Below, in pieces: positions 48,601 to 59,580 of a DNA stretch of 64,000 nt; the stretch's first letter is position 1; every line of letters starts with the position of its first letter. The position numbers and the translations under genes are program-made. Source of the stretch: Liolophura sinensis (lineage: Eukaryota > Mollusca > Polyplacophora > Chitonida > Chitonidae); assembly GCF_032854445.1 (NCBI RefSeq), contig NC_088300.1, positions 63,772,984-63,836,983 on the forward strand, in the 5' to 3' direction. Below the pieces are notes generated by a model. It worked only from the letters and a program-made list of their open reading frames with translations. It was not told the DNA's origin and did no database searches.

Positions 48601-49416
48601 ATGTGACACATGTAGGTCTTGTTCTTGAGATGTGGCTTGTAGACACCTCTTTAATAAGGTGTGACACATGCAAGCTCTGTTAATGAGGTACCAAAAGGAA
48701 TTCTTTGTTGTTTTGCAAACTCAAATGCCACTGGGACTGTCAGAGTGAGGCATGCATGTTCGAATCCAGTCCTGGCTGTTTTGGTTGCGGCCAAAAGTTT
48801 ATCAGGTACCTTGTGAAGATCGACTGTTTACTCAGATTTCTTTCACCCATAAATCTAACCACCGTCTTATTTAAGTAAAATTTTGGACCACCTTGTGAAA
48901 CACCAAACAAATAAATAAATAAATACAAAGTTATTGAGAATAGAAAAGTATATATCACATAATCAAATTTTTACATGGCAGAATGGCACATGGAGTGTTT
49001 CATGTCTAACGCTTTATTTTTAAGGTTACCATTTTGTCTAGCACTTATCTAAGGGTGGTTATATATTTATTCATGTGATTGGTGTTTTACGCTGTACTTA
49101 AGAATATTTCGCTTATAGCTTCTGGTTTCCTCACCTTCTACCCTGACCCCTAAATTTCTAGAGTATGGCAGTGAACATCATGAAATTAATAAAGTAGTGA
49201 ACTTCTTGAATGGTAATCTGTACCAATGCAGATATTGGTACTTTGTCATCAAACGTAGAATACTACATGTGACGACATTATTGCATCTTGGCAATCCAAC
49301 CTTCTTTTCCTTTTTTATTTTATACAGGTATCAGTGGATCCAAGAAAAACAGTCAGTCAGTTGGTTTGATTTTATTCGTTTCGGCGGCTTTGGTTTTGTT
49401 TAGAACGATGTTTTAG
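36599..49416 (+). CDS. Gene B: four-CTLD secreted/cell-surface C-type lectin-like protein (597 aa, 14 exons)
   Basis: The exons are 36599-36641, 38116-38288, 39395-39510, 39924-40045, 40993-41156, 41728-41840, 42752-42879, 43444-43610, 44328-44443, 44681-44808, 45810-45982, 47188-47321, 48455-48582 and 49328-49416. All introns are GT..AG and the 1794-nt frame is open to a TAG. The architecture is identical to gene A: signal peptide, CTLD1 (15-151), CTLD2 (152-286), CTLD3 (287-423), CTLD4 (424-568), tail (569-597). Intron phases are the same at every position. CTLD1-3 carry EPN motifs, and CTLD3 also has WND, the best canonical calcium/sugar site in the cluster. The inferred role is an extracellular glycan-recognition receptor. 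The gene is about 12.8 kb against 22.6 kb for A; the difference is intron length. A splice-donor minisatellite follows exon 10. Confidence 0.9.
36930..37090 (+). repeat. Interspersed repeat pair, copy 1 (gene B intron 1)
   Basis: It shares ATTCTAGCATCACT..GA.AACA..TTTCTGTTCAA and neighbouring AACATAAT segments with 58030-58200 in gene C intron 6. Confidence 0.5.
37376..37460 (+). mobile_element. SINE (family 2) 5' head fragment
   Basis: GGATCCAGGGTCAATCCTGG and AAGAGGAAGTTGCAACTT match the head and body start of the copy at 5841-6195. Confidence 0.6.
37690..38090 (+). repeat. Degenerate ~40-bp tandem repeat ending at the gene B exon 2 acceptor
   Basis: Units of the type TTCGTTTTATCATTAAAATA + CGCC/CCCCAACATT recur with many changes up to about 25 bp before exon 2 (38116). 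Confidence 0.6.
38116..40045 (+). CDS. Gene B CTLD1 (exons 2-4)
   Basis: The exons are 38116-38288, 39395-39510 and 39924-40045. The domain opens YCTDGWVNDNGFCYLV, followed by ALKDCKDKGADLLTV, AGWWTQM in the WIGL position, an EPNNAKGNENC sugar-site segment, FTDESC and a closing GYLCE. Exon 3 is only found in the frame opposite to the longest open frame there; in that frame it ends in a phase-2 donor GTGAGT that fits exon 4. Confidence 0.87.
38810..39085 (+). repeat. Interspersed repeat family R270, copy 2 (gene B intron 2)
   Basis: It has the same ordered blocks as 8215-8490 and 57070-57390, including ACCAGTGACGTCA, AAATGCATATGTATATAGAT and CGTGAAACGAA. Confidence 0.6.
40560..40992 (+). repeat. 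Degenerate ~20-bp tandem repeat running into the exon 5 acceptor of gene B
   Basis: Units of the type ACATGTTTGTAACTGACACA are repeated about 20 times with drift, and the last unit merges into ATATTGCAG, the acceptor at 40984-40992. TAACTGAC resembles a metazoan branch-point consensus, so the tract contains many branch-point-like sites. A GT-rich patch (40390-40500) precedes it. Confidence 0.7.
40993..42879 (+). CDS. Gene B CTLD2 (exons 5-7)
   Basis: The exons are 40993-41156, 41728-41840 and 42752-42879. The domain opens GCPLGFLISDDRCLYV, has an NAS glycosylation sequon, PWWVSA in the WIGL position, a QEPNNLNGGERC sugar-site segment, ADKAC and a closing NYVCK. The acceptor of exon 5 is the last unit of a ~20-bp minisatellite-like tract. 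Exon 6 is 9 nt shorter than in gene A. Confidence 0.88.
41218..41455 (-). mobile_element. SINE (family 1) in gene B intron 5
   Basis: A TTTATTTGTTTATTTATT tail, then CCGTACTCAAGAATATTTCA, GGTTGCTGCAGGCCTTCCCA and CACAGTCACCGCATTGGTGA blocks. The tRNA-like head is truncated. Confidence 0.82.
43444..44808 (+). CDS. Gene B CTLD3 (exons 8-10), with canonical EPN and WND
   Basis: The exons are 43444-43610, 44328-44443 and 44681-44808. The domain opens GCGSWTRAGKKCYFF, then QRCLNVGADLLKI, YWTQL in the WIGL position, QEPNDYMGIEDC, TWNDQPC and a closing GYICEA. EPN plus WND is the standard calcium-site-2 pair of sugar-binding CTLDs. Exon 10 ends at the first of four equally spaced in-phase donors. 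Confidence 0.88.
43895..44165 (+). mobile_element. Diverged SINE-like fragments
   Basis: A head-like GGCCCCCGTTGGCTCCAATG segment with TCGAATCCAGCTCTTGCTG is preceded by a partial body (GTGTCTAGGGTTGGAATCC, GTTCTCCGCG). It probably represents two decayed insertions in gene B intron 8. Confidence 0.4.
44801..44926 (+). repeat. 18-bp tandem repeat carrying four in-phase splice donors after exon 10
   Basis: There are seven 18-bp units of the type GTGAGGTCGCCTCTATAG. GT donors with GTGAG context lie at 44809, 44827, 44845 and 44863. Because the period is 18, every donor leaves the exon in phase 1 and so adds 0, 6, 12 or 18 residues. Without splicing the frame runs to a TAG at 44919-44921. Poly-purine sequence follows. 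Confidence 0.85.
45255..45445 (+). mobile_element. Diverged SINE in gene B intron 10
   Basis: CCGGTTTCCTCCACCCAGAA, CCACCGTCATAAAAC and CATTAAACACCAATCCAGTA follow SINE body-tail order. Confidence 0.55.
45810..48582 (+). CDS. Gene B CTLD4 (exons 11-13), lacking the EPN motif
   Basis: The exons are 45810-45982, 47188-47321 and 48455-48582. The domain opens GCPKNWVSNNAGVCYLFG, has an NVT sequon, RSLCQRLAEP, LLAVDDP, FYWTGLND, and a last exon reading PWDKSPSCSSCNPACASIN then YSC and PFVCE. As in gene A, the EPN triad has been replaced by a cysteine-rich segment. The exon 12 donor is GTGTGT, weaker than the others. Confidence 0.86.
46232..46465 (+). mobile_element. Diverged SINE in gene B intron 11
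   Basis: TAACTCAGATAGCTGTAGAG (head-like), GTGTTCGAATCCAACTGTCG (B-box-like), GGTTTCCTCCCCTCATAGC, CCGTCATATAAGTGAAACGT and GGTGTTAAACGCCAAATCAA appear in SINE order. Confidence 0.65.
47495..47625 (+). mobile_element. SINE 3' fragment in gene B intron 12
   Basis: CCTAAGGCCGGTGGTTTACC, CTTCGATTTCCTCC and GTATAAGTGAAAACTTCTTG blocks. Confidence 0.5.
48740..48930 (+). mobile_element. Diverged SINE in gene B intron 13
   Basis: GTTCGAATCCAGTCCTGGCT (B-box-like), CTTTCACCCATAAATCTAAC, ACCACCGTCTTATTTAAGT and a (AAAT)n tail. Confidence 0.65.
49328..49416 (+). CDS. Gene B exon 14: C-terminal hydrophobic anchor and stop
   Basis: It encodes GISGSKKNSQS, then VGLILFVSAALVLF and RTMF before TAG. It is preceded by a pyrimidine-rich ATACAG acceptor, and its phase fits exon 13. 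A GPI signal is possible (small residues before the hydrophobic run), but the terminal Arg leaves a tail-side transmembrane anchor equally open. Confidence 0.75.
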
Positions 49417-49814
49417 TTAAGCGGTTTACGCCCTGCGACTGTAGGGCTCAAAACAAACCGTATAAACATTCACAAGTTCTTAAAACAGCTTAGATTCTGA
49501 ACTTGTGTAAATGTCTCTTGCACTTCTTCAATTATTAATTTGGATCGTTTAGTAATTTTGTTCATTAAACAAATGATTAATAATGGCCTGGGTTTTTGTT
49601 TGCATCAAATTATAATCCCATGCATATAGTATCAAGACACATTGTAGCAAAAATATGGTCCAGATATTGTCGCAAATGAGCTATGTTGACTTTCAGACTG
49701 AAATAGGAATTAACTTTAAAATGTGGTCATAGTACATTTTTTTGTCATATTGGTACAGTCTCCGTTGGTTTGTAAATAATTAGAATACTTTGCTATAAGA
49801 TATACTGAGTCATT

Positions 49815-49820
49815 AATAAA
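49815..49820 (+). other. Candidate polyadenylation signal of gene B
   Basis: AATAAA about 400 nt after the stop; a second lies at 50034-50039. Usage is inferred from position only. Confidence 0.4.
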
Positions 49821-51260
49821 ACGTATACTAAACAGAGCAAAGGCTAATGGTGGCAAAATTATCTTATCTCGTATTATAATGTAAAGTTGTCGTATGTGTT
49901 GTACTATGTGCGTGATTGATAAACTTTTTATAAACTCGTTTTTTCATACAAAGGTGTTTCCTCTAAATTTGCTGTTCCAAGTGCATCACAGATGGTAACT
50001 CCTTCAAAACAAAGGACTCGTGTGTGTATTTCTCAATAAAATATTTGTTGTTTCTTTACACGACAAATGCTGTTAAGTACGTTTTCAATTTTGTCAGGGA
50101 ATTTGTAGATTCCATCATTGCCCGTATTGGAAACTTGGTGACCATAACCTCTCGTTGAAGATCACTTGTGGTCTTCGTATAGGTGCAACATTATTGTGTA
50201 TGACGTCAAGCAACAATCAAATAAGTAAGTTCTCTCCCTTGCCGCACCAGAACCGTTTCCCGTTGGTTGATCACCAGAAACATACTGACATGTGATTAGC
50301 AACAAAATTATCTCGTACCCGTAGAATCATGTGTAGTGTCAAGGGTTACTCAAGATTTTTCCACGTATTTTGCGTTAGTTAACATTGCTTTACTTTGCAA
50401 AAGTATTTGTGGCGTTGTTGAATTGCCTGTAAATATTATATAAAGAAACAGACACAATGTTTCAAAACCATTTTTTCTTTTTTTGGTTGTTTTACTTGTT
50501 GCCATAATCACTATTAAGATATTTACAGTGAATCTGTTCATGGCAGTTCTTGAAGTATAGATGCATTCAATCGCTATAACACTAGAGACATAATTAGTTA
50601 ATCAGACGGAGTGTGAAAATCAAACATAGCCACTATCAGATTTGGTACAAAAAGCTGCGCATATATGTAAACATGCTGATTAAGTATGAAAGTTAGTATA
50701 ATTGTAGAAAATGTGATCAAAATGATAAAACAACGATTGAGAATAACAAAACTTTTTTACCTTTTACGTGTGCTGTCTGAGAGACATTTAGTTCAAAATG
50801 GGTAACAACGATAACTCTACCTATTTATCTCGTCCACAATAATATCACAAAAATTTAACCTCGAGGATGTATGCATTGATGTAGCAAATAAATTCTTAAA
50901 ATATCTGCACTGATGAATTTCACCGCCATCACAAACTGAATACCGGTAAATGTGTAATGTGAACGATGCTCATTAATATTAACATGAAAACAAAACAGAC
51001 TAGCTTGAAGAGCACTTTTTCGCCGTTACAGCGTTGTTCAATAAATACATGTACCTGTTTAAAAAAAGAACCCAAAGACGTAATTACAATTTTTTTGGTA
51101 ACAGTGCGCAGACTACTGGTTTTGATAGGAGTGTTATTAAAAAGCAATCATTTCTGTGAATATTAGCTTCTCTTCATTGCCGAGTGCCGACAGCGTTTTG
51201 TCGACATTCAAAGATCGCTATCTGGCATCGAAGAAAACTCGACAGTCATGAAAACATAGG

Positions 51261-51266
51261 TTTAAT
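51261..51266 (-). other. Candidate ATTAAA polyadenylation signal of gene C
   Basis: Minus-strand ATTAAA about 240 nt downstream of the gene C stop. No AATAAA was noticed closer. Usage is inferred. Confidence 0.3.
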
Positions 51267-51504
51267 GAATTTCAGGGGCTACAGGGGCCCAAAAGCTTCA
51301 ATGGCATTTCCTTCAAATTTGCGGCATATAAGACGGCTTAATACTACTGTTATAGGTAATACACTTTTGAACAAAACGGGCACTGCAGCATCCCCAATCG
51401 GACCCCATCTGCGGAATGTAGATTCCAGATATGCCACCATCCACCACCATACGTGTAACGGTAATTTGTCAATAAATAAATCAAAAGGCGGGGCTGGAGG
51501 ATGT

Positions 51505-51632
51505 TTACTGTAAACGATTCCATATTGAGGTGATGCAGATAATGACGAGAAGGGCAGCAGATAGAGTTGCTGGACTTGGTAAGCACTTTCCGCCATCGTT
51601 AGATCCGTTGCCATATCGCAGATAATGGGAAG
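51505..51632 (-). CDS. Gene C exon 14: C-terminal hydrophobic anchor and stop
   Basis: From the acceptor TTTCAAG it encodes a spacer with GNGSNDGGK, then CLPSP and ATLSAALLVIICITSIW, ending NRLQ and TAA. The phase fits exon 13. NDGG is a plausible GPI attachment region; a C-terminal transmembrane anchor is the alternative. It was found because genes A and B have an equivalent tail, so this call is partly by analogy. Confidence 0.68.
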
Positions 51633-54600
51633 CTTGAAAGCCGAAAAGCATTCATTATTACCACACTTCACTGACTATAAACTACATCCACCGTATATGT
51701 TTCAAAGTTTCATAAATTTATCAAACATTATCTGGAAATTCTTCGTCTGACATGAAACTGAAAGCTGTATATCCTACAATACGTCTTTTACATTTTAGAA
51801 ATAATTTACAGTATTCATTTCGGAGGCGTATTTTCACAGAATTGAAACACAAACTTTATGAATTCAAACCTCCTGACTTCTAACGTTGCAGTGAAATAAG
51901 ATGGAGCTATGCATCGAAAGATGAGCTGCCTTACCTTGCACGGGTTTCTCGCAGATAAAGTTGTGTTTAATGTTACAGTCTTGGTCATCGTACCTGGCAC
52001 CACTCATAATCACTGCACAGTTGGCATCTTGTCCACCGTTTGGCTCAGTGTTCCATTGTCTGTTAAAGCATGTAGGAAACTATATGTCACCCAACACATC
52101 ATCATTACGTTTGTTCTCTGTCTGCTGACACAGCAAGCGGAAAACTACATGTAACACATCATCTTACCATTACACTATTCCACTGTGTGATGACACGGCA
52201 AGCGGAAAACTACATATAACATATCAAATTACCATTAGATTGTTCCGTTGTCTGGTGACACTGCAAGCGAAAAACTACATGTAACACATCATATTACCAT
52301 TAGGCTGTTCCACTGTCTGGTGACACGGCAAGCGGAAAACTACATGTAACACATCATATTACCATTAGGCTGTTCCACTGTCTGGTGACACGGCAAGCGG
52401 AAAACTAAATGTAACACATCATATTACCATTAGGCTGTTCTACTGTCTGGTTACACGGCAAGCAGAAAATTCATTCTATTGCGCAAAGGCTCTTGCACTT
52501 CGACAATTTCAATTTTTGGTCATTCGTACTAACTTTTTGCCTTGTTAATCATGCAAGGTTAACAATGAACTAAATGTCATGTATGTTCTATGAATTTTAC
52601 GTTCAGGAACTAAATCGAAACTGAATTTATCGTAATTTCATAGTATGACAGGACTTACATGAGCGACATATCAGGAGGATTATTAAAATCTGTATCGTAT
52701 GTCCACAGCCCTTCGTCAAAACGGTCATTTAGGCCAGTCCAGAAGGCGGTGGCATCGGGACCAAAACCCATTACGTTCTGTATCACAAATTCCTGGTCGA
52801 GAGTAAAGAGATTGAGTTAGCCAGTGTTAGGATTTCATGAAGGGCGGCACGAATCACTACTAATAAAAATGGAATTTAACATATCGGTAACGCCATGATT
52901 GTCTTTCAAATTGGTTCAAGCAATACAATTAATACAATTTGAAATAAAAATGTCAGTGCTGATAACATTGCATGGTCTGGTGTTTAATACAATTTGAAAT
53001 AAAAATGTCAGTGCTGATATCATAAGGGATTTTTCTCCCAGTTTCTAAATTGATGTTAAAATTATATTTTTTTCTGGAATATCAAGCCAATAAGAATTAA
53101 ATAGCCACAGGAACTTTTACATTGTAAATTATTGGTTGGTATATGTACCCTGCGGATATGATAATTTAAAAACTATTTATTGTATTCACTAATCCGTCCT
53201 GGCTCGTTGGCTAATGTGGTCGCACTTTTTACTCCACACACTTCGGTGCCCTCTACTCATAAACCTGACAGCCCTTTAAGTGAAAACGTCATAATCCGGG
53301 CGTTTATCATCTATCAATCAAACACTAATTGGTTCACAAGATACCTGCATGTCAATTATGATATAAAAGAATTCATGTCTGATTCTCTAAAACAAGTCCA
53401 CCAGTAACCAACCTTGAATGTAGATGTGAGTATCAATAACAGTTTAGAAATCATGCAGATTAAAGCAGTCACTGACCTGTTCAAGAGACAGACAGGATAG
53501 CCTGTTTCATTAAACGGTACACTAACCTGTTCAGTGCGGCTGCTTAGAGCTACAAGAAAGCCATTGGCCGGTAAAGCCAGGTCTCGGCAGCGATCACGGG
53601 CCTCGTACCACGTGAGAGAGGTGTTTTCGCTATTCCCAGGTTGAAAGAAGTAACAGGCGGCATCTTGGTCAATCCACGTGCTGGGACAGGGCGAATCTGT
53701 AATGTGAGGAAGACATGGTCATGAAGCCTTGCTATGTTGCACGACTGGAAAACGTAGTCACGACAAGAACGTATAAAACGGCCCCAATCCTTGAAGGAAA
53801 GTACAATCATAACACACGATGAGAAAATAACGGTCACAATACAAGGAGCAAAAAAAACAGACATAATGCTAACGACACACGATAAGAAACCACTGTCACA
53901 ACATTTGTCCACAAAAATTTAGAACTCATACTAGAAACCATAAGTACACTCAATCAGTTTCGCATGATCAGAACCCACGCTAAGATCTCCCGCTTGAAGC
54001 ACACGATCAGGTTTTGACACTAAGTCCTCGCGGCCAGAACACGCCATCAAATAAGATCTCATGAGATCAGAACCCATGCACTGTCAGAACTCACACTAAG
54101 AACCACATCCTTCCAGAAGATTATAAAAATAAAAATTATAATCCATTTTTGACACACCTTCGGGATACGCCTCGCAGATATAGCCGGTTTTGAATCCACA
54201 GCGTCCATCATTGAACACACCGTCCGGCATCAACATGGCGCAGTCCTCTTTGCCAGCCACATCATTCGGTTCGGCGTTCCATTGCCTTGTAAAAGTAACA
54301 TTTTATCGATTTTAAACAGGTTTGGTCTGAATCTTATTCAAGGTGATCTGAATTTTACGTTTCAAAATCAAAGCATGTCAGGATGTTGACCTTTCAAGAA
54401 ATCCCTGATGTGCTGAGCTATTAAAGAGCTATGTTCTTTTAACTATGACATTTGTAGAGAAACTATTACGCTCAGGCAATGGTCATTTAGATGCTTATAC
54501 CGAACTGGAAACTCCTTTGAACAATATTTCGTTCCAGGGTATTGGTGATAATCAATCGGAACTTCCACCTGTTCGCGCTATGAAAGCCAGAAAGAAATTT

Positions 54601-57600
54601 ACTTGTTGGTTGTTGGCTCTTTTAAATTGCTCAAAATAAATGCTGAAAATATATTATTGAAGACTTTGACCTTTGTAAGGGAATGATTACCATTTTTCTC
54701 ATAAAAGTGGAGGACAATTATTCTGGATAGGGCCATAAAGCAGTCCTACCACGCAGCTGTTAAGAAAACTTACACTACGTCTGGCTTCAGTGCTGTACCG
54801 TCCGCCCATACCCAGGTACCTTCTGTGCTCTGATCGTTCAGCCCTGACCAGTAAGCCTGCCAATCGATGGAGCTGAGAACCCACGACACCCACGCCTGGA
54901 AGGCGGGGGAAATGAAGGGAAATGCAGTACAGTGACAGCGAGCGCCGAGAAGAAACCGAATAGATACTATGAACAACAGTAAACTGACAATGACAGTGAA
55001 GCAGATACCGAATAGATACGGAGAACAATGGTTCACTGATAGTGAGAGTGGAGCAGATACCGAATAGATACGATGAACAATGGTTCACTGATAGTGAGAG
55101 TGGAGCAGAAACTGCATAGATACAATAAACAATGGTAAACTGGCAGTGAGAGTGGAGCAGATACCGAATAGATACAGAGAACAATGGTTCGCTGACAGTG
55201 AGAATGGAGCAGATACCGAATAGATACAGAGAACAATGGTTCACTGATAGTGAGAGTGGAGCAGATACCGAATAGATACGGTGAACAATGGTTCACTGAT
55301 AGTGAGAGTGGAGCAGATACCGAATAGATACAGAGAACAATGGTTCACTGATAGTGAGAGTGGAGCAGATACCGAATAGATACGGTGAACAATGGTTCAC
55401 TGATAGTGAGAGTGGAGCAGATACCGAATAGATACGGTGAACAATGGTTCACTGATAGTGAGAGTGGAGCAGATACCGAATAGATACGGTAAACAATGGT
55501 TCACTGATAGTGAGAGTGGAGCAGATACCGAATAGATACGGTGAACAATGGTTCACTGATAGTGATTGTGGAGCAGATACCGAATAGATACGGTGAACAA
55601 TGGTTCACTGACAGTGAGAGTGGCGCAGATACTGAATAGATGCGTTGAACAATGATAAACTGGCAGTGAGAGTGGAGCAGATACCGAATAGATACGGAGA
55701 ACAATGGTTCACTGATAGTGAGAGTGGAGCAGATACCGAATAGATACGGTGAACAATGGTTCACTGATAGTGAGAGTGGAGCAGATACCGAACAGATACG
55801 GTGAACAATGGTTCACTGATAGTGAGAGTGGAGCAGAAACTGCATAGATACAATAAACAATGGTAAACTGGCAGTGAGAGTGGAGCAGATACCGAATAGA
55901 TACAGAGAACAATGGTTCAGTGAGAGTGGAGCAGATACTGAATAGATGCGTTGAACAATGATAAACTGGCAGTGAGAGTGGAGCAGATACCGAACAGACA
56001 CTCTAAAAAATGGTTCAGTGACAGTGAGAATGGAGCAGAAACAACGATACATGGACAGTGGGACCGAACAGATAACAGTACGAGGCACCGTGGTAAAGTG
56101 ACAGTAGGAATCCAGGGAATTCGTTAAAATATTTGAACAACAATTGTTGAATTCGTTAAATGGGATTGAATTGATGTTAACCTGTCCTATAAACGGTTTC
56201 CATCCGCATGCATACAAGTGATAGTGCGAAACCTCTATTATGATTTACTCCTTTGCTGGACAATGGGTATTGGTCTGCCTTAAGAATAGTTACACACTGA
56301 TCAATCACCTACACTGTAGACCACAGATAGTTTACACAGCCAAATGTACCCACAGTCAGAACTTTTTTCAATAAATTATGCCACCCTTTGAGGTACATGT
56401 ATAATTATATTCCGTTGATAACGCAGCCCATTTTACACACTTAATACAAGCAAAGAAAACATCCACTCACCGCTTCATCCGGATTTTCTGTTTTTAGGAA
56501 ATCCCCTCCGACCTCTAGACAGGTCTGGCGGCCATCTGACCAAGTGGCCTTGTAGGTTGACTCAAAGTAGTAACATTTATGTCCGGCCCTCATCCATGAC
56601 CGGTCACATCCAAATATCCCAACCTCCGCGTTTTGTGGAACTGCAGTAAACCAAACCAATACAGTTAGTGGTAGTGATAATTGCCTGTCTTTGGCAAGCC
56701 AATGTCTAAAGTATCAATTTATTTATTTATTTATTTATTTGTTTGGTGGTTAACGCTGTACACAAGAATTTTTCATTTATATTACGGTGGTCAAGTTTAT
56801 GGGTGAAGGAAACCCATGTAAACTACAGCTCTTCACTATGTACCTGACAAGCCTGCTGATTCAAAACCACAGCCCATACAGGGTGAGCTGGATTCGAACA
56901 CCCGACCGCACTGGTCCACAGCCTGATGGTTGTATCGAGCCAACGCTTTAACTACCTGAGCCAGCGAGAGTCCCATTTAAAATATTAAAGGCAAAGAAAA
57001 CACTAAATGAAGTATGTATCAGATGAAATACCATTAAAAACAGTTTAGGAAATTAGTTGGATTTATTTTTTTTAACAATTGTTTAACCTAGTAAAATGCA
57101 TTTGAATATATTATTCTGTGGTGGAGTTTCCTGTCCACAATGGGACCAGTGACGTCAGAAAAGGTTTTTGCTACTTAACACACATTAGACTGCTACATTT
57201 CGTCATTGAAAATGCATATACATATACTTCTAGGAATACATGTGCTGATTTGACCTTGAAACGAATTATTTTAGGCAAAAAGTATGGATGTGACTTAAAT
57301 GATACCTACTGGGTCACAACAGACCCCCGTAGAATCGGATCGTTTAACACAATTTTACTCGGTTAGAAATATTCTAACAAATACCAAAGAATTCCATCTG
57401 TTTTCCTGGACAGTTTTAATGGTCCTTCACAGGATCCAAGTACTGATGTCTGCATCGCGTGTTTACCCCATTACTACATCGTAGCAAAACCTTAAAGGCA
57501 TTGCAGACACTGAACACCATAAAACCATGAGATTAGCAACATTGGCTGAATCTAATGTAACACTCCCGCATATGGCCTAAGTATTGGTTACAAAATACGC

Positions 57601-59493
57601 TGAGACTGAGGTGCATACAATGATTATGTCTTTACTTCTCAAATGCGGTACAGAGACTACGCACCAAGCACATGGCCCCACAATGCATAACATATCGGCC
57701 ATACTCGGGATACGACACGAATATCTGGTCTCAAAGGAATCGCCAGGTGTATGTAACGGGGACAATGCAATGGTTACGTACTCGTATTATCGTTCTTCTC
57801 ACAGATGTAGTTTTTCTCCTGTGTGCAGTCAGCGTCCGAGAACATCTCGTTGTCATACAGCACGCCACAGTTCTCTCCCCCTCCTAGGTTATTTGGCTCT
57901 TTTGTCCACTTTCTATGATGAGAAACAAAAACTAGCCCATGTAGTGCTACACTCAAAAATTAATCTGTTAAATTACTACAAAGCCTGTTGTTTGAGTAAT
58001 GCTAGAATTCGCTAGGTTATAATAACACACTGTTGTTTCATATTCAACATAATATCCTGTTAATGATGTAGAATCGTTGTGTTGAATTATTGGAAAAATG
58101 TGTGTTATATCTAACAAAATAATCTGCCGAAATAACAGAATATATTCTAGCATCACTAAGATAACAGATTTTCTGTTCAATTTAAGAGATTATTTTTTGA
58201 GAATGTATAGTTGAAATGTACTTCCCAGAGAAACATGACCCCAGGATTAAATTAAAAACCGAGTAAAACCAGACTTGTACCATGCACTACGAAAACCAAA
58301 GCAAAAGTTTCCTCTTCGGCTGTGTTGAAAATGTTGAGCGTTTAAAAGGGATGCCATTTTCACTTCCAACTTTAAGCATGCAAATACAACAAGCGAGATA
58401 ACTCATACAGACAATTATAGGAGTCAATGTCTGCCTGGATGGGTTATCGGTATTAGAGCAGAAATCTCTGCTGATCTGAGTATGTCAAATGGATCAAGCC
58501 CATAAACTCAACACGGGAAAGATCCCAACTGAGCTGTCAGTTGAGGCAACGTGATAAAATAAGACAAAATTTAAAACACCACGGTCGACTAGAGGCTCTC
58601 TTTTATGCTTTTGCAGGGTTGATATTCCTCACGTCATTTTAGTGCAAGCTGTATGAAAACATGTTTTTGAAAAGCATCAAAAATGATGGTTTTGAATATT
58701 TCATAAGCGACACTCTATCGTTGACCCGTGAGTGTATCCTTGACTTGACTAAAAGGCAGCAGTGACCTTTGACCTTACATTTGCTGGCTATCAGCATACT
58801 GAGTGCCCCAGTACAGGCTGTTGTCCTGACGATTTAGAGACGTCCACCATTTGAAGGTTCCATCGACTTGTTCTGGGAGAACCAGGGTAAGGTAAGCCTG
58901 TGTGAAAAAACAACATAAAAACATCAGAATGGTCATTTCCCTGCCATATTTATTTAGGTTGTGAACACAAATGATGCTAGTCATGTAATCACACATATTG
59001 GCGATCGTGTTGTATAATATAACTATTGTTGGCTGTAATTTCATTTTAGTTAATCAGAAAATATAAAGCATCATTTCATATAGGCAATAGTACGCAAGAT
59101 ATTTTTTCACTATCAAAAAAACACTAGCAGTATGCATCGTCTAAAAGAACGTGAAGGTAGTAAATGAGTATATTCGGGGCAAGCAGGTGTAATAGGGTCA
59201 AAATTATCTCTGATCTAAATTATCTGTACAGAGAAGTTCTTTCCAGCTAGGCTTATATATCTAACCCTTTCGGCACTTTCTCATTGTCAAGAGCACACGT
59301 ATTTCACCTTTTCGTCATCTCTCATAGCCAGCAGTGAAGATCCGTCATCCATGTATTTACATTTGTCCACGGCATCTTTCCACGTTAGCATCTCGGTGGG
59401 GTCTTCACGGCTGCTTACATAATAGCAGTTTGTTTGCCCGATACCCCAGCCTTCGGAACATGGGTTGTCCGGATCTGAAATAACAAGTAGACT

Positions 59494-59580
<87 letters not shown>

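Larger units (their letters stand above)
49417..51504. other. Intergenic 3' space between convergent genes B and C
   Basis: About 2.1 kb holding the 3' ends of both genes. Besides candidate poly(A) signals I see only AT-rich sequence with no recognised gene, SINE or array. Any overlap of long 3'UTRs would be antisense. Confidence 0.55.

Noticed and set aside
51279-51671. 130-codon minus-strand open frame over gene C exon 14
   Set aside because: It overlaps the real tail exon in another frame; the tail frame alone fits the phase from exon 13 and gives a hydrophobic anchor.
54699-55912. Long minus-strand open frames with repeated NHCSPYLFGICS-like peptides
   Set aside because: They are translations of the 52-bp minisatellite, which lacks stops in all frames; they lie in intron 8 of gene C.
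57584-58015. 143-codon plus-strand open frame
   Set aside because: Antisense to gene C exon 7, which encodes the EPNNLGGGENC segment on the minus strand.
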